This document shows positions 11,486 through 22,680 of a stretch of DNA of 64,000 nucleotides, one piece after another. A program made the position numbers and the translations under genes. The DNA lies in contig CM070874.1 in assembly GCA_036365515.1 (NCBI GenBank), forward strand, positions 165,372,297 through 165,436,296, written 5' to 3'. The notes beneath the pieces were generated by a model. The model had not been told where the DNA came from and did no database searches. It saw only the letters and a program-made list of their open reading frames with translations. This stretch comes from Torymus aiolomorphi. Taxonomy: Eukaryota; Arthropoda; Insecta; Hymenoptera; Torymidae. Every line of letters begins with the position of its first letter. The stretch's first letter is position 1.

Positions 11486-12945
11486 ATATCGTTAAACGAA
11501 CCATAGGGATTTTACAGTACCGATCGTCCGCGTCGTATTTGTGCCGGTTTGTGTTAGAATCCTGCGGGTGCTTTTTTGTCTGCGTAATAAATGTATTATT
11601 ACCTAAATTAATTAGGATTTTGTATTTTTCTAGCAGTATAATTTTGCCGCGATTAATTTCGTCTCTGTTTCTGATTATGCAGTCAATCATATGGATCGAG
11701 AAAGCGGTAAGGCTTGCGTATTTATTGTAATAGATGTGCGATCGTGACAATTTTGGATCAGTAGAATGCCAGAATGCCTTTATACCTGCACCTTCACATT
11801 TTTCATATTAAACTTATAATCATCATCATAACTATTGTCACGCGAAGTATTCTAATTAATAACTTTGTTAATGTGTGATCAGCGACGAATATTTGTAAAG
11901 GTGAATTTTGCGGAAATATATTCTTGTATGTTAATAGTGTAATTACCGCCGCATCATAATTATACTGATCTAACATGCCTCCACGATGTATCCATTGCTC
12001 AGCGTAGCAAGTTAATATATTTTCGTTGATTTATAGTCTGTAATTATAAATTCAAAATTATCTTATATGAAACTCAATTGAAATTTATTTTATAGGAAGG
12101 TAGATTCTAAATTTTACTTCATTACCGTTTATAGCATTAAAGACTCAATATTATTTGTTTATCGATTTGTGATTATTTCTTAACTGCTTTTGCATGTTTA
12201 TGTTGTGTGTTCAAATCGAAATGACTCATACCATCCGATCTCGCTCCTCTCCGACTTTGTAAGCTGCCGAGCGTAATTATTAACTGTCTAACAGTAATAT
12301 TTAATTTATATGAATCTTCAACTCGAGAGACACTGCTAAAATGCGAATTGTTGAACTTGAATTACAGTGCCTAGCGCCCTGTATGTTGTACTATGCATTC
12401 TGCATTACGACTTATTCATAACAGGCTCATTCAATTCAAATTCAGACAGACTATCACAGATCGAATTTTTTTTTTTGCCTAAAAACTATAAGGCTGTATT
12501 CTAAATCATATTTATGGAGACACGTGTCTTAGGATTTTTGCTTAATTTTTTTTTTACTTTACAGCCAAATCAATACTAGACACAAAAATAGAGATTACAA
12601 AATTTAAAAAGTACCTCAATTTTCAAAATGCTGTAACTTTGTCAATTTTCAATCTTTTGAGACTTTTCTTTCCAAATGTGAGGAATTTTATCCAGTTCTA
12701 AGAAAATTTCCACTTTGATAATTAAGATTCATCTTAATGAGTTATTCATGCAAAACTGAAAAAGTACGATTTTTTTAATGTAAATATCTCAATAACTAAT
12801 TTTTTTGTCTCTGAAATTTTAATATGTGTTTGCTTTCTCAAATAGAAAGCTTGGTATCGGTAAAATTTTTCGACCTCGACATTTCGATGATTTTCGATAT
12901 TTCTGAGTTCCCTGAGTCGAGATATGCATTTTTTAGAAAATGTCT
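11486..12945. other. AT-rich DNA without recognised genes
   Basis: Nothing supportable was found on either strand. From about 12480 the text takes on the wording (TTGATAATTAAG.., GAGATATTT-like phrases) that becomes a visible tandem repeat after 13549, so the tail may be older units of the same array. Confidence 0.45.
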
Positions 12946-13042
12946 CTGTGTGCGTGTGTGCGTGTGTGCGTGTGTGCGTGCGTGCGTGCGTGCGTGTGTG
13001 TGTATGTGTGTGTGTGTGTGCGTGCGCGTATGTGTATGTACG
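12946..13042. repeat. (TG/CG)n microsatellite
   Basis: Alternating purine-pyrimidine tract of TGTGCG and TGCG units. The overlapping Cys/Val-rich and His/Thr-rich open frames on both strands are repeat translations, not proteins. Such a tract can adopt Z-DNA. Confidence 0.9.
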
Positions 13043-13548
13043 TATACCATTTTATCTCAGGATCTATTCGATCTATTTTAACCGGGCAGGTATCATTTTT
13101 TTTTGTTTTTCTTATGGAATGGGGAAAGAAAATCCTCTTTTTGATTCGCCGATGCGTTTTTGTTTTATTTCGAAGTTTCAATTTTCTCAAAATTCATTTT
13201 TGCGTTTTTTTAATGATAGCATTGAGATATTTAAATCGAACAGATAGCATTCGGAAGAGGATAAAAAAGCCTCTATTTTCTAAAAAAAAAAGGAATTACA
13301 TTGGTTATTGCGGTTCTTTTGTTATTAACAAAAACGTTTTTTTTTCTGTTTTAAAGCTTATAAATCCAAACATAAACGGTCAATTTTTTTGAAAAAATAT
13401 CATGATAATGCAGAATATAAATAGCCATAATCTCTAAAAATTTGAATCCATCCTGTCGTCTAGTTTTTGAGAAAAAAAAAAATTAAAAATTAAAAAAATG
13501 CGTTTTGGAAGAAGAACGTTTGCGTTAGTAAAATTGACTTAGTCGCTT

Positions 13549-14380
13549 TGAAATTCCTTGTAGAGGTAGATTTTGGGTAGCTCCCGGCTAAGTTCTTTGG
13601 GCTAAACGATTGGTCAATAAGTTTCAGAGATATTTGAGGTTAAAATTTTCTTAACCTTCTTTTCAAATCGTAATTTCTTGAGAACAGTTCGATGAATCAA
13701 CTCCAAATTTATAGATAATTTTCTGTGTGATATAGATAATATATATGCGAATTCTCATCAAGATCGTTCGATTACTTTTTGAGATATTTGATATTTAATA
13801 TTTTCCGATTTTGCAAAGTCATTTTCATTATCTCATGATAATTAGAGGAAAAAAAAATTTGTTTATTCATGCTGAAATATTGTGGAGGTAGAGTTTTTAT
13901 GTTTATCGTATAAGTCCTTTAGGCAAAAGAATTGTCTCATAATTTTTAGAGATATTTAAGGATAATTCTTTTTACGTATTTTTCAAAATCGTAATTTCTC
14001 AATGACGACTTAATGTATGAGTTTGAAATTTATATACTATTTTGTATGCAGTATAGGTAATACCTATGTAAAATTTCATCCAGATTATATGGTTAGTTTT
14101 CGAGATATTTGATATTTAAAATTTTGGTATTTCTGGAAATGACTTTCTATGTCGCACAATAGCTAGAGTAAAACTTAATTACTTTGAAATCTGATGGAGA
14201 TGTAGATTTATTGGAGGTGTAGAATTTGTATATTATTTATGACATGAATTGTTACGGTAAAAGAATTAGTCTATAAATTTCAGAGATATTTGAGTTTAAA
14301 GCTGTTAAAACTGTTTTAGCCCTCTTTTCAAATTGTAATTTTTCGGGAACAGTTTTATGTATATGTTACTAGAAGATGAA
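13549..14380. repeat. Degenerate ~320-bp tandem repeat, about 2.6 units
   Basis: Units begin at about 13549 (TTTGAAATTCCTTGTAGAGG), 13875 (CTGAAATATTGTGGAGG) and 14187 (TTTGAAATCTGATGGAG). Each continues with phrases of the type TTTCAGAGATATTTGAGGTTAA, TCGTAATTTCTTGAGAACAG and TTTGAGATATTTGATATTTAA. Divergence is high, so the array is old. 13043-13548 upstream is AT-rich with no gene. Confidence 0.6.
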
Positions 14381-15155
14381 ATAACGCGCGATACGCGCGC
14401 GTGTTCTTTACATCCTTTTGTTTTTTATTGAGGTTAATTTACAGCGAGCTCTGCAGAAACATGAAATTTGATACGCTCAATTATTTTGAATTTGAATTCA
14501 TTTTTCGAAATAATCGCGATTTCAAGTGAGTATAGTAAGAATTACCCTCTCTCAATTTTGAGATAAAAATTTTAAAGTTTAAACGTTTATGGTTCACAGG
14601 CATATAATTATATATACACTCATATTGCCTTTACAAAGTTATGTAAATCTTTTTGTTAGCTGCCGCTGATATTTCTGTTTACATAATATTTTATTTGCTT
14701 TTTTTTAAGATGGTGGAAGAAATGATAAAATTAACAATCAACCATATTTTATTCAAAATAAAATAAGAGGATGACCAAAATTATAACGGACCATTAAAAA
14801 ATCAAAATTAGAAGTATAATTTCAATTTTTATAATATGTACACAATTATTTATAGTAAGGATACACAATTATTGAATAATAATATGTTTATAATGTAAAA
14901 AATGGAGTTATTATATATGATTTTGAAAATGTGAGTAAGTTGATCTCATGGTAGATAGCAATTTTTTAATTTTATATTTTAAAATATTACTTTTCTTTTA
15001 ATAAAATAAGTGACAAATAACAAATAATTTCAATTATAAGAAAAAAGTATGCAATTTTTTAAATATTAATGAATTATTAAATCATTGAAAAAAAGTATAA
15101 TGAATAAAAATATTTTATATTTAAAATATATACTATACATTGTATATACTATACA
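14381..15155. other. AT-rich spacer
   Basis: No genes. Long A/T runs and an ATACTATACATTGTATATACTATACAT stretch near 15130 directly before the LTR-related sequence. Confidence 0.45.
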
Positions 15156-15290
15156 TCAGAGCGCGCGATCGAAGCAAAGAAAGATGAAGCCACGGTACCG
15201 TCGCGAAAGCGACACCGCGGCAATGTTGTTTACCGCCGTGACACGGGCGATTTGTTGCATCTGACCGCCGCGTGATAAAGCGTGTTGTGT

Positions 15291-15321
<31 letters not shown>

Positions 15322-16240
15322 TGGATACGCCGCGCCTCCACAGCTGCAGTCGCGGGCAGTGTAGCCAGGTAAACAATATATATCGTAATACTACGCATGT
15401 AAAAGTGGCGATTTATCGCCACAACCTGGTCACACTGGTCGCGGGGATCGCCCGGCCCCGCCTCCTCCAACGATGAGAGAGAGAGAGAAAGAGAGCGCGC
15501 GAGAGAGAGAGAGAGACTACGCTTGCGATTGCTGGCCAGCCAAACATGAGAAGGCGTTGAACTACATTTCATTTGTATGTACCTGTGACGGGTGAGTGGC
15601 GTTCCCCCTGTCACAAAGAAACGATGCTGCTTGAGCAGCTACCTAGGGCGTCTACGTAGCGAGCGGAATACGTCCCGTTAAGTCTCGGCCTGCGCTTAGG
15701 ATTTTATATTACTTCTTGTTCGGGTGTTGCCCACCCAGCGCGACTTTCCGTGGTTACAATAAAACTTTCATATTACTTTAGCCTCGAGTCACGCCTTACC
15801 ATTTAGCGCGCGCAACCTATGCATATTTTCTCCAAATACTGCCTTCTACCATTTTCAGCGCTGCAACTAGTCGTAGGCATTGCCTCCTAAAGGATCATCG
15901 ATAACGGGAGTAAGTATTTTCAAGCCATTTGAGGTTATACCAGTGCAATTGTACGGGAGTAACCGTCTGCACAGGTAAGGCTAGGCCGTCGCCATCAGAC
16001 GGGAGTTTCTCTGGCCAAAGTTGGCAGCAGCGGCAGAGCGCAGCGCTGGCTGTAGTAGAAAGCCGCTCATGCTTTCTACAATAGAAGCCGGGTGCGCATA
16101 TTCAGAACCTGTGCCGAGGCGCTTTCTTCTGGCATACAGGTAATTCTACAGACTTTCCGAGCATTGCTTATGCCCGTATATTACCACGCGCACCCCAGAG
16201 AGGGATTAATAATACCCCTCTCTACCTTTACCCTGTTACA
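15156..16240 (+). repeat. 5' LTR of gypsy element 1 (left end degraded)
   Basis: Related along its length to the solo LTR at 33810-34899. Shared landmarks in the same order: a CATGTTGTTTACCGCCGTGACA-type block, (GA)n tracts (15290-15321, 15474-15515), AGTCTCGGCCTG.., GAGTCACGC, GGCAGCAGCGGCAGAGCGCAGCG, GAAGCCGGG and CAGAGAGGGATTAATAA. It ends CCCTGTTACA at 16240 as the solo copy ends CCCGTTACA. The first ~100 bp of the solo LTR have no match here. The 152-residue minus-strand frame across it is an artefact of the GA tracts. Confidence 0.75.
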
Positions 16241-17427
16241 ACTAACGCCCATTGACGTGTTGCAAAGCATAGGTTAGGGTTAATTAGCGATTTTAACAGG
16301 TCGAGACTGGCGTTGCGAATAGTTCATTAGAGCGTGATAATTAATTATTTAAACATTTGTAAGAGTTTGTGCAAGAGTAACCAACTGGTGGTTCCTAACC
16401 TTGCTTGGAGGAAAAATTACCCGGCCTACATGTAACAATAGCTCAGGAAATTGCTTGTAAAGGCCGAACAATTGTTGCAATAATTAGTGTGGACGACAAG
16501 GACAATATTAATTAACTATTTATTAACTATTTATTATATTATTTATTAATAATTGCTTAGAGTAAGGGTTAGCGTTGATCTCCTTGTTTGTCGAGACTCG
16601 TGCCCGCCGGGAGGGAAAACCAACGGATTTCGCACTTGCGCAATTAAATTAGTTGTAAATCCGAAGAGTGAATTTATTGCTCGCGGAACTTTTTGCGATT
16701 CGCGAGATAAGTCGCGTAGACGTTTGCTCGGGGTGCAGCTTCAATTGCGTGAGCATCGATTTTGGACTCGGCGCATGCGTAGCGGGTGAAAGGTGAAATT
16801 AAAATTTCACTCACGCGAGTCCATTTGTGCATCTGGAGGGTGCTGATTTGCGCACCAATCGATTTTGTGTTCTGCGTATGCGCAGCGGACAAAAAGTGAA
16901 CTTGAAATTTCACTAGCGCGGAATCGTTTGCGCATCAGATGGATAGATTTGCGCTAACATTAATTTTTGGTTCTGCGCATGTGCAGCGGATAAACATCGA
17001 ATTTGTAATTTCATTAGCACGCAATCGTTTGTGCATCAGATAGGTAGAATTGAGCAAACATTAACTCTCGATTCTGCGCATGCGCAGTGCGCGAAAAGTC
17101 GAAACTTTGGGGTTTATCGTGTAATCGTTTGCGCAGGAGCCAAAGTTATTTGCGTATGCATTAGTTTTGGGACCGCGCATGCGCACCATTTGCAAAAACC
17201 GACTGAAGCTAGGAGCCCGTCAAAACGTTTGCGCACGCGACAAATTGCGTATGCGCAATCCTGAAAAGCGAAATAACCTCCAGGCATGTCATATTAAGAG
17301 ATTTTATTAGATCCAACGTTCGATGACATAACTACCAGTTGGAATTTCGTCATAATTTTAGCCAGTGGTAATCCAGTAGGTATCTGGTGAAGGATACTAC
17401 TGGCAGTGCAATAGCACATAGAGTTCC
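16241..17427 (+). other. Untranslated leader of gypsy element 1
   Basis: About 1.2 kb between the LTR and the gag remnant. It holds no convincing ORF, but it carries the array of NRF-1/Ewg-like palindromes listed separately. A primer-binding site next to the LTR could not be assigned with confidence. Confidence 0.6.
16770..17257. promoter_or_regulatory. Tandem array of NRF-1/Ewg-type palindromes
   Basis: Six near-palindromes of the form TGCGCATGCGCA occur at 16771-16780, 16873-16884 (TGCGTATGCGCA), 16974-16985 (TGCGCATGTGCA), 17075-17086 (perfect), 17175-17185 and 17246-17257. The first five are spaced 99-103 bp within a ~101-bp repeat unit that also carries TCGTTTGCGCATCAG and AATTTCATTAGCACGC; the last spacing is 72 bp. 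The consensus for NRF-1, and for its insect homologue Ewg, is YGCGCAYGCGCR. Seen: the array and its spacing. Inferred: binding and any promoter, enhancer or insulator role, by analogy with the Su(Hw) array in the Drosophila gypsy leader. Confidence 0.6.
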
Positions 17428-18360
17428 ATGGGATTGATTGCCAATCCCCTTGCACACATAAAACCAACGAACGGCAGTGTCATGGGCTATGACGTAGAAG
17501 AGGCAGTGCAAGATTGGCCGCTGTCAATCTCCAGTAGTGAAATAGACACCTACCTGTTACGCCTGGGATTGTGCAGACAGGATACCTTATTCCGCCGTAG
17601 GACATGCTGAATATGTCGGTGTTGGATATCTATGTGCCACAAGACTTCGTGAAGACAGGCAGTCCGAGCGAAATAATCGCGCAATGAAATGCCAGCAGGG
17701 ATGAGCTCCAACGAAGGATCGTCACAGAAGAGAACGGCTCATTCGACGCTACCTCCAGTTGTTACATACATCCACTGGAGGTAGTATTAAAAAGAGAAGC
17801 AATATTGGAGATATTGCAGAAATCAACGATAGAGGCCACAACAGAGAACGAACACCCACAAAGCCAAGAGGGCACGGCAACTGTGCATATCCCAAACGAA
17901 GACGAAGTAGAAGAGCAACGCAGAACACTATACATTAAAGAGACTGAACAACTGCACATCGGAAAAGACAATGAGAGTGTCCGGCAGCAAAGGCAGCAAT
18001 CAGAAATTCTGCAACTCTTCTCGGCTGACGGGACAAAGTTCCAGGTGCCAAAGGACGTCGGCTTACTATTAGCAGAGCTAATAGTCAAAGTAAGGTAGCT
18101 GGAAGATAGATTGACAGACTACCAGCTACAAATAGCATCCAGCACGCAAATAGAAGACACCAGGCCAGGACAGAACGTACGCTTCGAAGACACGTTCAGG
18201 AGACAAGAGAGGAGTGAAACCTGGGATCGTAGGCGGCCTTCGCCACCACCAGCTCGCTGTAGAGCCCTGCTAGTTCCAGAGGAAGCTTTCCGAAAGAGCC
18301 GAGGCCATCACTGAGCTGCTACTCGTGCGGCCTCCCCGGATATATCACCCGCTGCTGGAC
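17428..18360 (+). pseudogene. Gypsy 1 gag remnant
   Basis: Only fragments stay open: 17428-17610, 17805-18098 (acidic, Glu/Gln-rich, helix-forming) and 18111-18314. Near 18314-18352 is a degenerate zinc knuckle, CYSCGLPGYITRC, in which the usual His is Tyr and the spacing is one residue short. This is consistent with a nucleocapsid domain at the end of gag. Multiple stops and frame changes show decay. Assignment rests on position before protease/RT and on the knuckle. Confidence 0.6.
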
Positions 18361-19600
18361 CCAGGGACATTCACGATGGTCATGGGTACCATCGGGCTCC
18401 AACTGGCGACAGCGCTCAACAGGGACTTCGTAGCGTTCGAAAAGCAAGGGGTAAGGCTCGCTGATGGCAGCCGCACCCCTTGTTAGGTCACATGATCCTG
18501 CCGATCACTTTAGCGGATATTACGCGCGACATAAGAGTCACCATCATGCTCAAGCTCGACGCAGACTGCTATTTAGGGGTTAATTTCGTATGTGCGTTTA
18601 GGGCCGTGCTTGACCCGGATACGGATAGGCTATTCTGCAAGGAGTCGGAAGCCTATGTCGAGCTGGAGATAGTCAGCTTCACCACAGATTCTAGCAGCGT
18701 GTCTGCAATTGGGCTGACAGACACTACAGACCTTCAGCGCGAGGAGCTGAAGGCCATAGTGAACGGGGTCCTGGGCAAGCTTTCGACAGGATTAGGCTGC
18801 GTCAAGGGCGTGGAGCATGAGATCCACGTACGGGACGCTCGACCAATCAAGCAACGCCACTATCCAGTTTCGGATAAGGTGCAGGAGAAAATGCGCCGCC
18901 AGGTGCGGAGATGCTACGAAAAGGCATCATAGAGCCTTCCAAGAGTGGTTGGTCAAGCCCCGTCGTAATGATGCCGAAGAGCGACGGCACTCGGCGTTTT
19001 TGCAATGTCTTGCGTAAGGTGAACACAGTCACCGAGCCTGCCGCTTATCCTCTCCCGAATATGCAATATATTCTGCGGTAGCTGAGGAAACCGATGTTCA
19101 TCTCCACGCTCGACCTTAAGAGCGCGTATCACCAGATACCGCTCGCAGCCGAGGCGCGTCCGATCAACGCCTTTACACTGCCGGAATTGGGGTTATACCA
19201 GTTCCGGCGAATACCGTATAGGCTGACAAATGCGCCAGCTACCTTCCGGCGGCTCATGGCACCAGGTGCTCGGTCCCGAGTTGAAATCGAAAGTCTATGC
19301 ATACCTCAACGACATAATCATCGTCGCCGAGACTATCGGAAAGCATAAGGAGTGCTTGAGGATGGTACTCAAACGGTTCGGAGCCGCTGGATTGACGTTA
19401 AACGCGGCAAAGTGCGTGTTGTGTAAATCGGAAGTAGCGTATCTGGGCTTCTTAGTTATCCGGTATGACACGAGACCTAACCGACTAAGTTTGAGCCCAT
19501 CAAGAATTACCTGCTGCCACGAAACCTGAAGGCGCTACGCCGCTTCCTAGACACCTCTTCCAAGTACCGGAGGTTTATACCGAACTACTAGGTGTACCGA
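18330..19600 (+). pseudogene. Gypsy 1 protease and reverse transcriptase
   Basis: A protease-like start (PLLDPGT, with VRLADGSRT downstream) gives way by frameshift to DCYLGVNFVCAF (retropepsin C-terminal block). RT follows: HEIHVRDARPIKQRHYPVS (18820-18870), SGWSSPVV and PKSDGTRRFC in a neighbouring frame, TLDLKSAYHQIPL (catalytic Asp, about 19110), LTNAPATF, and AYLNDIIIVAE, where the normal Y-x-D-D active site reads Y-L-N-D. The thumb continues to about 19530. At least four frame changes and the YxDD change make it inactive. Downstream RNase H is missing: the text jumps from the RT tail to mid-integrase near 19590-19625. Confidence 0.8.
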
Positions 19601-19622
19601 ACTACACCTCGGCAGGGGAAAA

Positions 19623-20683
19623 ATGTTTACCAGGGTAGCGCTACGCTACTACTGGCCACGCTGCTACGCGGAGACGCAGGAGTACGTGCGCAACTGCGAG
19701 ACGTGCCAGCGATTCAAAGTCGAACAAAGAGCTCCAGCCGGCTTGATAAGACGACGCAACGTTGAGAAACCCCAGAAGGTCATAACTGGAGACATTACCG
19801 GAACACTACCTCGCACCACCAAGGGCTGTCAGTACATCCTAGTGCTCCAAGACCTTTTCACCAGGAGGATAGACGCCTCCCCTATCCGCAAGGCGAACGC
19901 GAAGGCGATGGTAGGGGAGCTGAACCGGAAGGTACTCCTCCGATCCGGCTACCCGGAAGTCTTCCTGTCTGACAATGGCACAGAGTTCAGGAACCATGTC
20001 ATGGAAGACTTCCTGAGCGAACGCGGTGTGCATCACACGCACACCCCTCCGTACCATCCACAAGTCAACCCGGTAGAGCGAGCCAACCGTATCTTAAAGA
20101 CGATGGTCGCTTCTTACCTTAAGGAGCGCCACAATACATGGGTTAAGAAGCTTTCGGAACTTCTCTTTGCCATGAATACGGCTGAACAGAGTTCTACCTG
20201 AATGAGCCCAGCCTTGCGCTTTATGGGAGGCAACCCGAATCGCCTGGTACCAAGCGGAGATTGCAAGAGATAGTTGCAGACATTCCGGCTCAGGAAGAAA
20301 GCTTGGACCGCTGGAATGAGCGAATGGACGCCCTTCCAAAATTGCACGAGCGAGCCGCCTCGCGATCGAGAGTGGCTCAAGAATGTCAGGCCGGCTATTA
20401 CGGCGCCGGCAGGCGAGGGCTAGATTTCAAACCGGGGGATAGGGTGTGGAAGCGCAGCCATCCACTTTCCTCAACCGCCAATTGCATTGCGGCGACATTA
20501 GCGCCGAAGTTTAAAGGTCCGTATTGGATTACGGATACCCTTGGATCCAACACTTACCGTCTGATAGGTGATGGTGGCCCGGTAGAGGAGGTAGTGTTCG
20601 CGGACCAGCTGAAATACTACCATACTGATTCACCGGAATCCAAAGATCCAAGTAGGGGGACGACACAGAGCCCGCGCCTGTGA
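19623..20683 (+). pseudogene. Gypsy 1 integrase with GPY/F domain
   Basis: A long open stretch (19623-20201). The Cys pair of the HHCC zinc domain is present (CETCQRFK) but its His pair is lost in the upstream deletion. The catalytic core retains D (VITGDITGTLP), D (VFLSDNGTEF) and E (NPVERANRIL). A TGA at 20199-20201 interrupts it. The C-terminal part (20261-20683, other frame) has FKPGDRVWKR and LAPKFKGPYWI, the GPY/F module found in gypsy/chromovirus-type integrases. This is the best preserved part of the element. Confidence 0.85.
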
Positions 20684-20905
20684 GCGAACCGCCCGTTATC
20701 ACCTTGTTGGAAGATCAAACGACAGGGCGTGGGAGGCCCGTAGAAGCCCGAGCTGAGGTCGTAAACTCACTCGAATCTACTCTGGTACCGCCCGCCCTAC
20801 CTACCCGCGACAAGGTTGCGGAAGGTCCCCGAGAACCCGAGCTGCGGTAGTAGATCTACTCGGGTCGACCCCGGTAGGTTCATCCGGCCCTTCTCTCCCG
20901 CGGCG

Positions 20906-21979
20906 ATGACGCAGACATCCCCAAAAAGCCACTTGACCTCCCCACTTCCCCGTCGCGGCCAGCGACCGGCCGTGATATACACGAACTCCGCACACCGACA
21001 TCCTAGCATCATCAGGGACTCTCCTTTTTTGTTACAGATGTTGGAGATTCCAGAGGAAGCCCTGGAGCAGGTCCTGGCGGCCCTGATAAAACTCGACCTA
21101 GGAGTACCGGTCGAGGGCACCGCGCAGGCCGCGTTACATATCCTGCGCGAGAGTCGGATCGCCAGGGAGCGTGAGCTGCTGGAGGACGCCACAAAGGAGT
21201 CTTCCACTATTGAGGAGTGGGATGAGGAGCAGGGAGACGATGCCCGGGCAGCTAGCCCGGGGATTCCCGTCTCCCCACCCCGGGAGGCGCTCCACGCACC
21301 ACCAGCGGAGCCAATCCAGCTGCGCGGTTCTAGCTGGATCTTCGACAGCCCCACCCAGACTGAGGAGGCCGTCCCCGGACCGGGGGTCACTTGGAATGCC
21401 GTGGCCGGGGCGCTGGAGAGGGGCCGGGCCCAGGACCAGGCTCTCCGGCGACACCGGGATGCCATCTTTGAAGCCTTCGAGGTTTGGATGGAGGCGCACC
21501 CCAGCCCTCCGGCACAGGTAGCTAGCTGGTAGCGACTCGTGAAGAAAAAAGAGGAAGAGCTGTGCCACACCGGTGCCTGGCTGGCCGAGCGCAGAGGGGC
21601 CAAGAGACGGTAGAAGCAGGAAGAAGTGGCTCGAAGGCGACCGGAAGAAGAGGAAGCCCGCGACAGAGCCCAGGCGGAGCTACGGAAGGCTCGGGCCTGG
21701 CCCCAAGCCGAGGAACTGGCGCTCCAGGAGGCGCGGCGCCTCGAAGAGCGCCTCGCTGGGACGCTGGAAAGCGAGGCCGACACAGAGGAAACAGCCCCTC
21801 GTCCACCAGATGCCCGGGTGTGGTACTATCCGGCCTGTAGGACAGCCGGGGCGAAGGATGCGCGCCGGTGCCCTACCGGGCGGCCCACTTCCCAAGAAGA
21901 TCGAAGCCAGAATCCTGATGTTGTAAGTGGGAGCCGAATAAAGGAAGACCTACCACCTACTTGTCGTGTACTTATCTAG
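20906..21979 (+). pseudogene. Extra ORF downstream of the gypsy 1 integrase
   Basis: Open in one frame from 20816 (first ATG 20906) to 21979 apart from two TAG codons (21530-21532 and 21611-21613), so it was once a protein of about 355 residues. The N-terminal part is Pro/Arg-rich. A helical region follows (LEIPEEALEQVLAALIKL), then an acidic linker (ESSTIEEWDEEQGDD), an aromatic/charged stretch (RHRDAIFEAFEVWMEAHP) and a long Glu/Ala/Arg coiled-coil-like segment (ARDRAQAELRKARAWPQAEE). A late CRTAGAKDARRC gives one cysteine pair. No transmembrane segment or signal peptide, so it is not a typical env. It is GC-rich unlike its neighbours. Function unknown. Possibilities are a capsid/gag-like protein or an acquired accessory protein. 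The minus-strand 328-residue frame over the same bases is low-complexity Ser/Arg and I regard it as a shadow. Confidence 0.5.
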
Positions 21980-22028
21980 TACGGCGCCCTTCTTTTTCCC
22001 GATATTACGTCCGGAGTACGCAAAAATC

Positions 22029-22044
22029 TGGGTAGGGGAGGGGG
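22029..22044 (+). promoter_or_regulatory. Polypurine tract of gypsy 1
   Basis: TGGGTAGGGGAGGGGG immediately before sequence matching the LTR start (TAACGGGCTTCGATAT against TGTGACGGGCGCCGATAT of the solo LTR). It would prime plus-strand DNA synthesis, and it fixes the element's orientation as plus. Confidence 0.65.
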
Positions 22045-22338
22045 TAACGGGCTTCGATATAAATAAGAGATTCACTTATACTCGCGCGCTTGCACGTATG
22101 GTGCTTCGTAGCGCGTCACGTGGCGCGCGATCGAGTCAAACGAAGATGATGCCGTGGTGACGCCGCGGTCATGTTGTTGACAGCGTGACACGGGCGACTT
22201 CCTACATTTGACCGCCGTGTGATAAAGCGTTGTGTGAGAGCGAGAGAGAGAGAGTGGATACGCCGCGCCTCCACCGCTGCAGTCGCAGGGATCGCCCCGC
22301 CTCCTCCAACGACGAGAGAGAGAGCAAGAGAGAGACCA
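22044..22338 (+). repeat. 3' LTR of gypsy 1, truncated
   Basis: Matches the solo LTR from its start: CTCGCGCGCTTGCACGTAT, CATGTTGTTGAC, then the (GA)n and GTGGATACGCCGCGCCTCC phrase shared with 15300-15345. It stops at a GA tract near 22338, where unrelated repeat sequence begins, so the 3' two-thirds of the LTR are lost. Confidence 0.75.
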
Positions 22339-22340
22339 CA

Positions 22341-22512
22341 AAAAATTTTTGGCCTTTATCCCATTAAAAAATATCAAATGGTTCAGCATGTAGGTTATAC
22401 AGGCTACAAATTTCAAAATCTCAATATCTTTGTGTCAAATGGGTGTTTACAGACCTTTGGTAGGGCCTATTTAAAAAATAAACTATATTAGTATAATATA
22501 TATAAAAATAGT
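22341..22512 (+). repeat. Repeat B copy 1 (MITE-like)
   Basis: About 170 bp nearly identical to 60842-61013 (shared phrases: CCCATTAAAAAATATCAAATG, TCAAATGGGTGTTTACAGACC, GTAGGGCCTAT, AAACTATATTAGTATAATAT). Here it abuts the truncated LTR on the left and hairpin-type sequence on the right, so the 3' end seen in the other copy is missing. Confidence 0.75.
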
Positions 22513-22680
22513 ACATTACGATACTAGTACGGGAAAGTAGATTTTCGTCTCGTGTGACGTTTACACCCGAGCGAAGCTAGGGTGAAAATTAGTAGCAAAC
22601 ATATACCAGCAGATTCGCCTCGACAAGCTGATCACGGGAAAAAACTCAAAAAATTCTATCATAATTAGGGTGATACTAAT
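22513..22680. repeat. Single member of the hairpin family
   Basis: Contains CGATACTAGTACGGGAAAGTAG, close to the arm at 5938, and a stem formed by GATTTTCGTCTCGTGTG with the CACCCGAGCGAAGCTAGGGTGAAAAT region. Same style as the 5.6-6.1 kb chain. Confidence 0.5.

Noticed and set aside
12824..13392. Several Cys/Val-rich open frames around 13 kb
   Set aside because: They read through the TG/CG microsatellite and then AT-rich DNA without codon bias or domain.
15156..15614. 152-residue Ser/Leu-rich minus frame
   Set aside because: Produced by GA tracts within the LTR.
16092..16277. 61-residue plus frame at the LTR/leader border
   Set aside because: Spans the LTR end and is not conserved in the solo LTR.
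20797..21783. Long minus-strand open frame (328 residues) opposite the gypsy accessory ORF
   Set aside because: Ser/Arg/Ala low complexity created by the GC-rich coding strand; no domain, and the plus-strand frame fits element orientation and polypurine tract.
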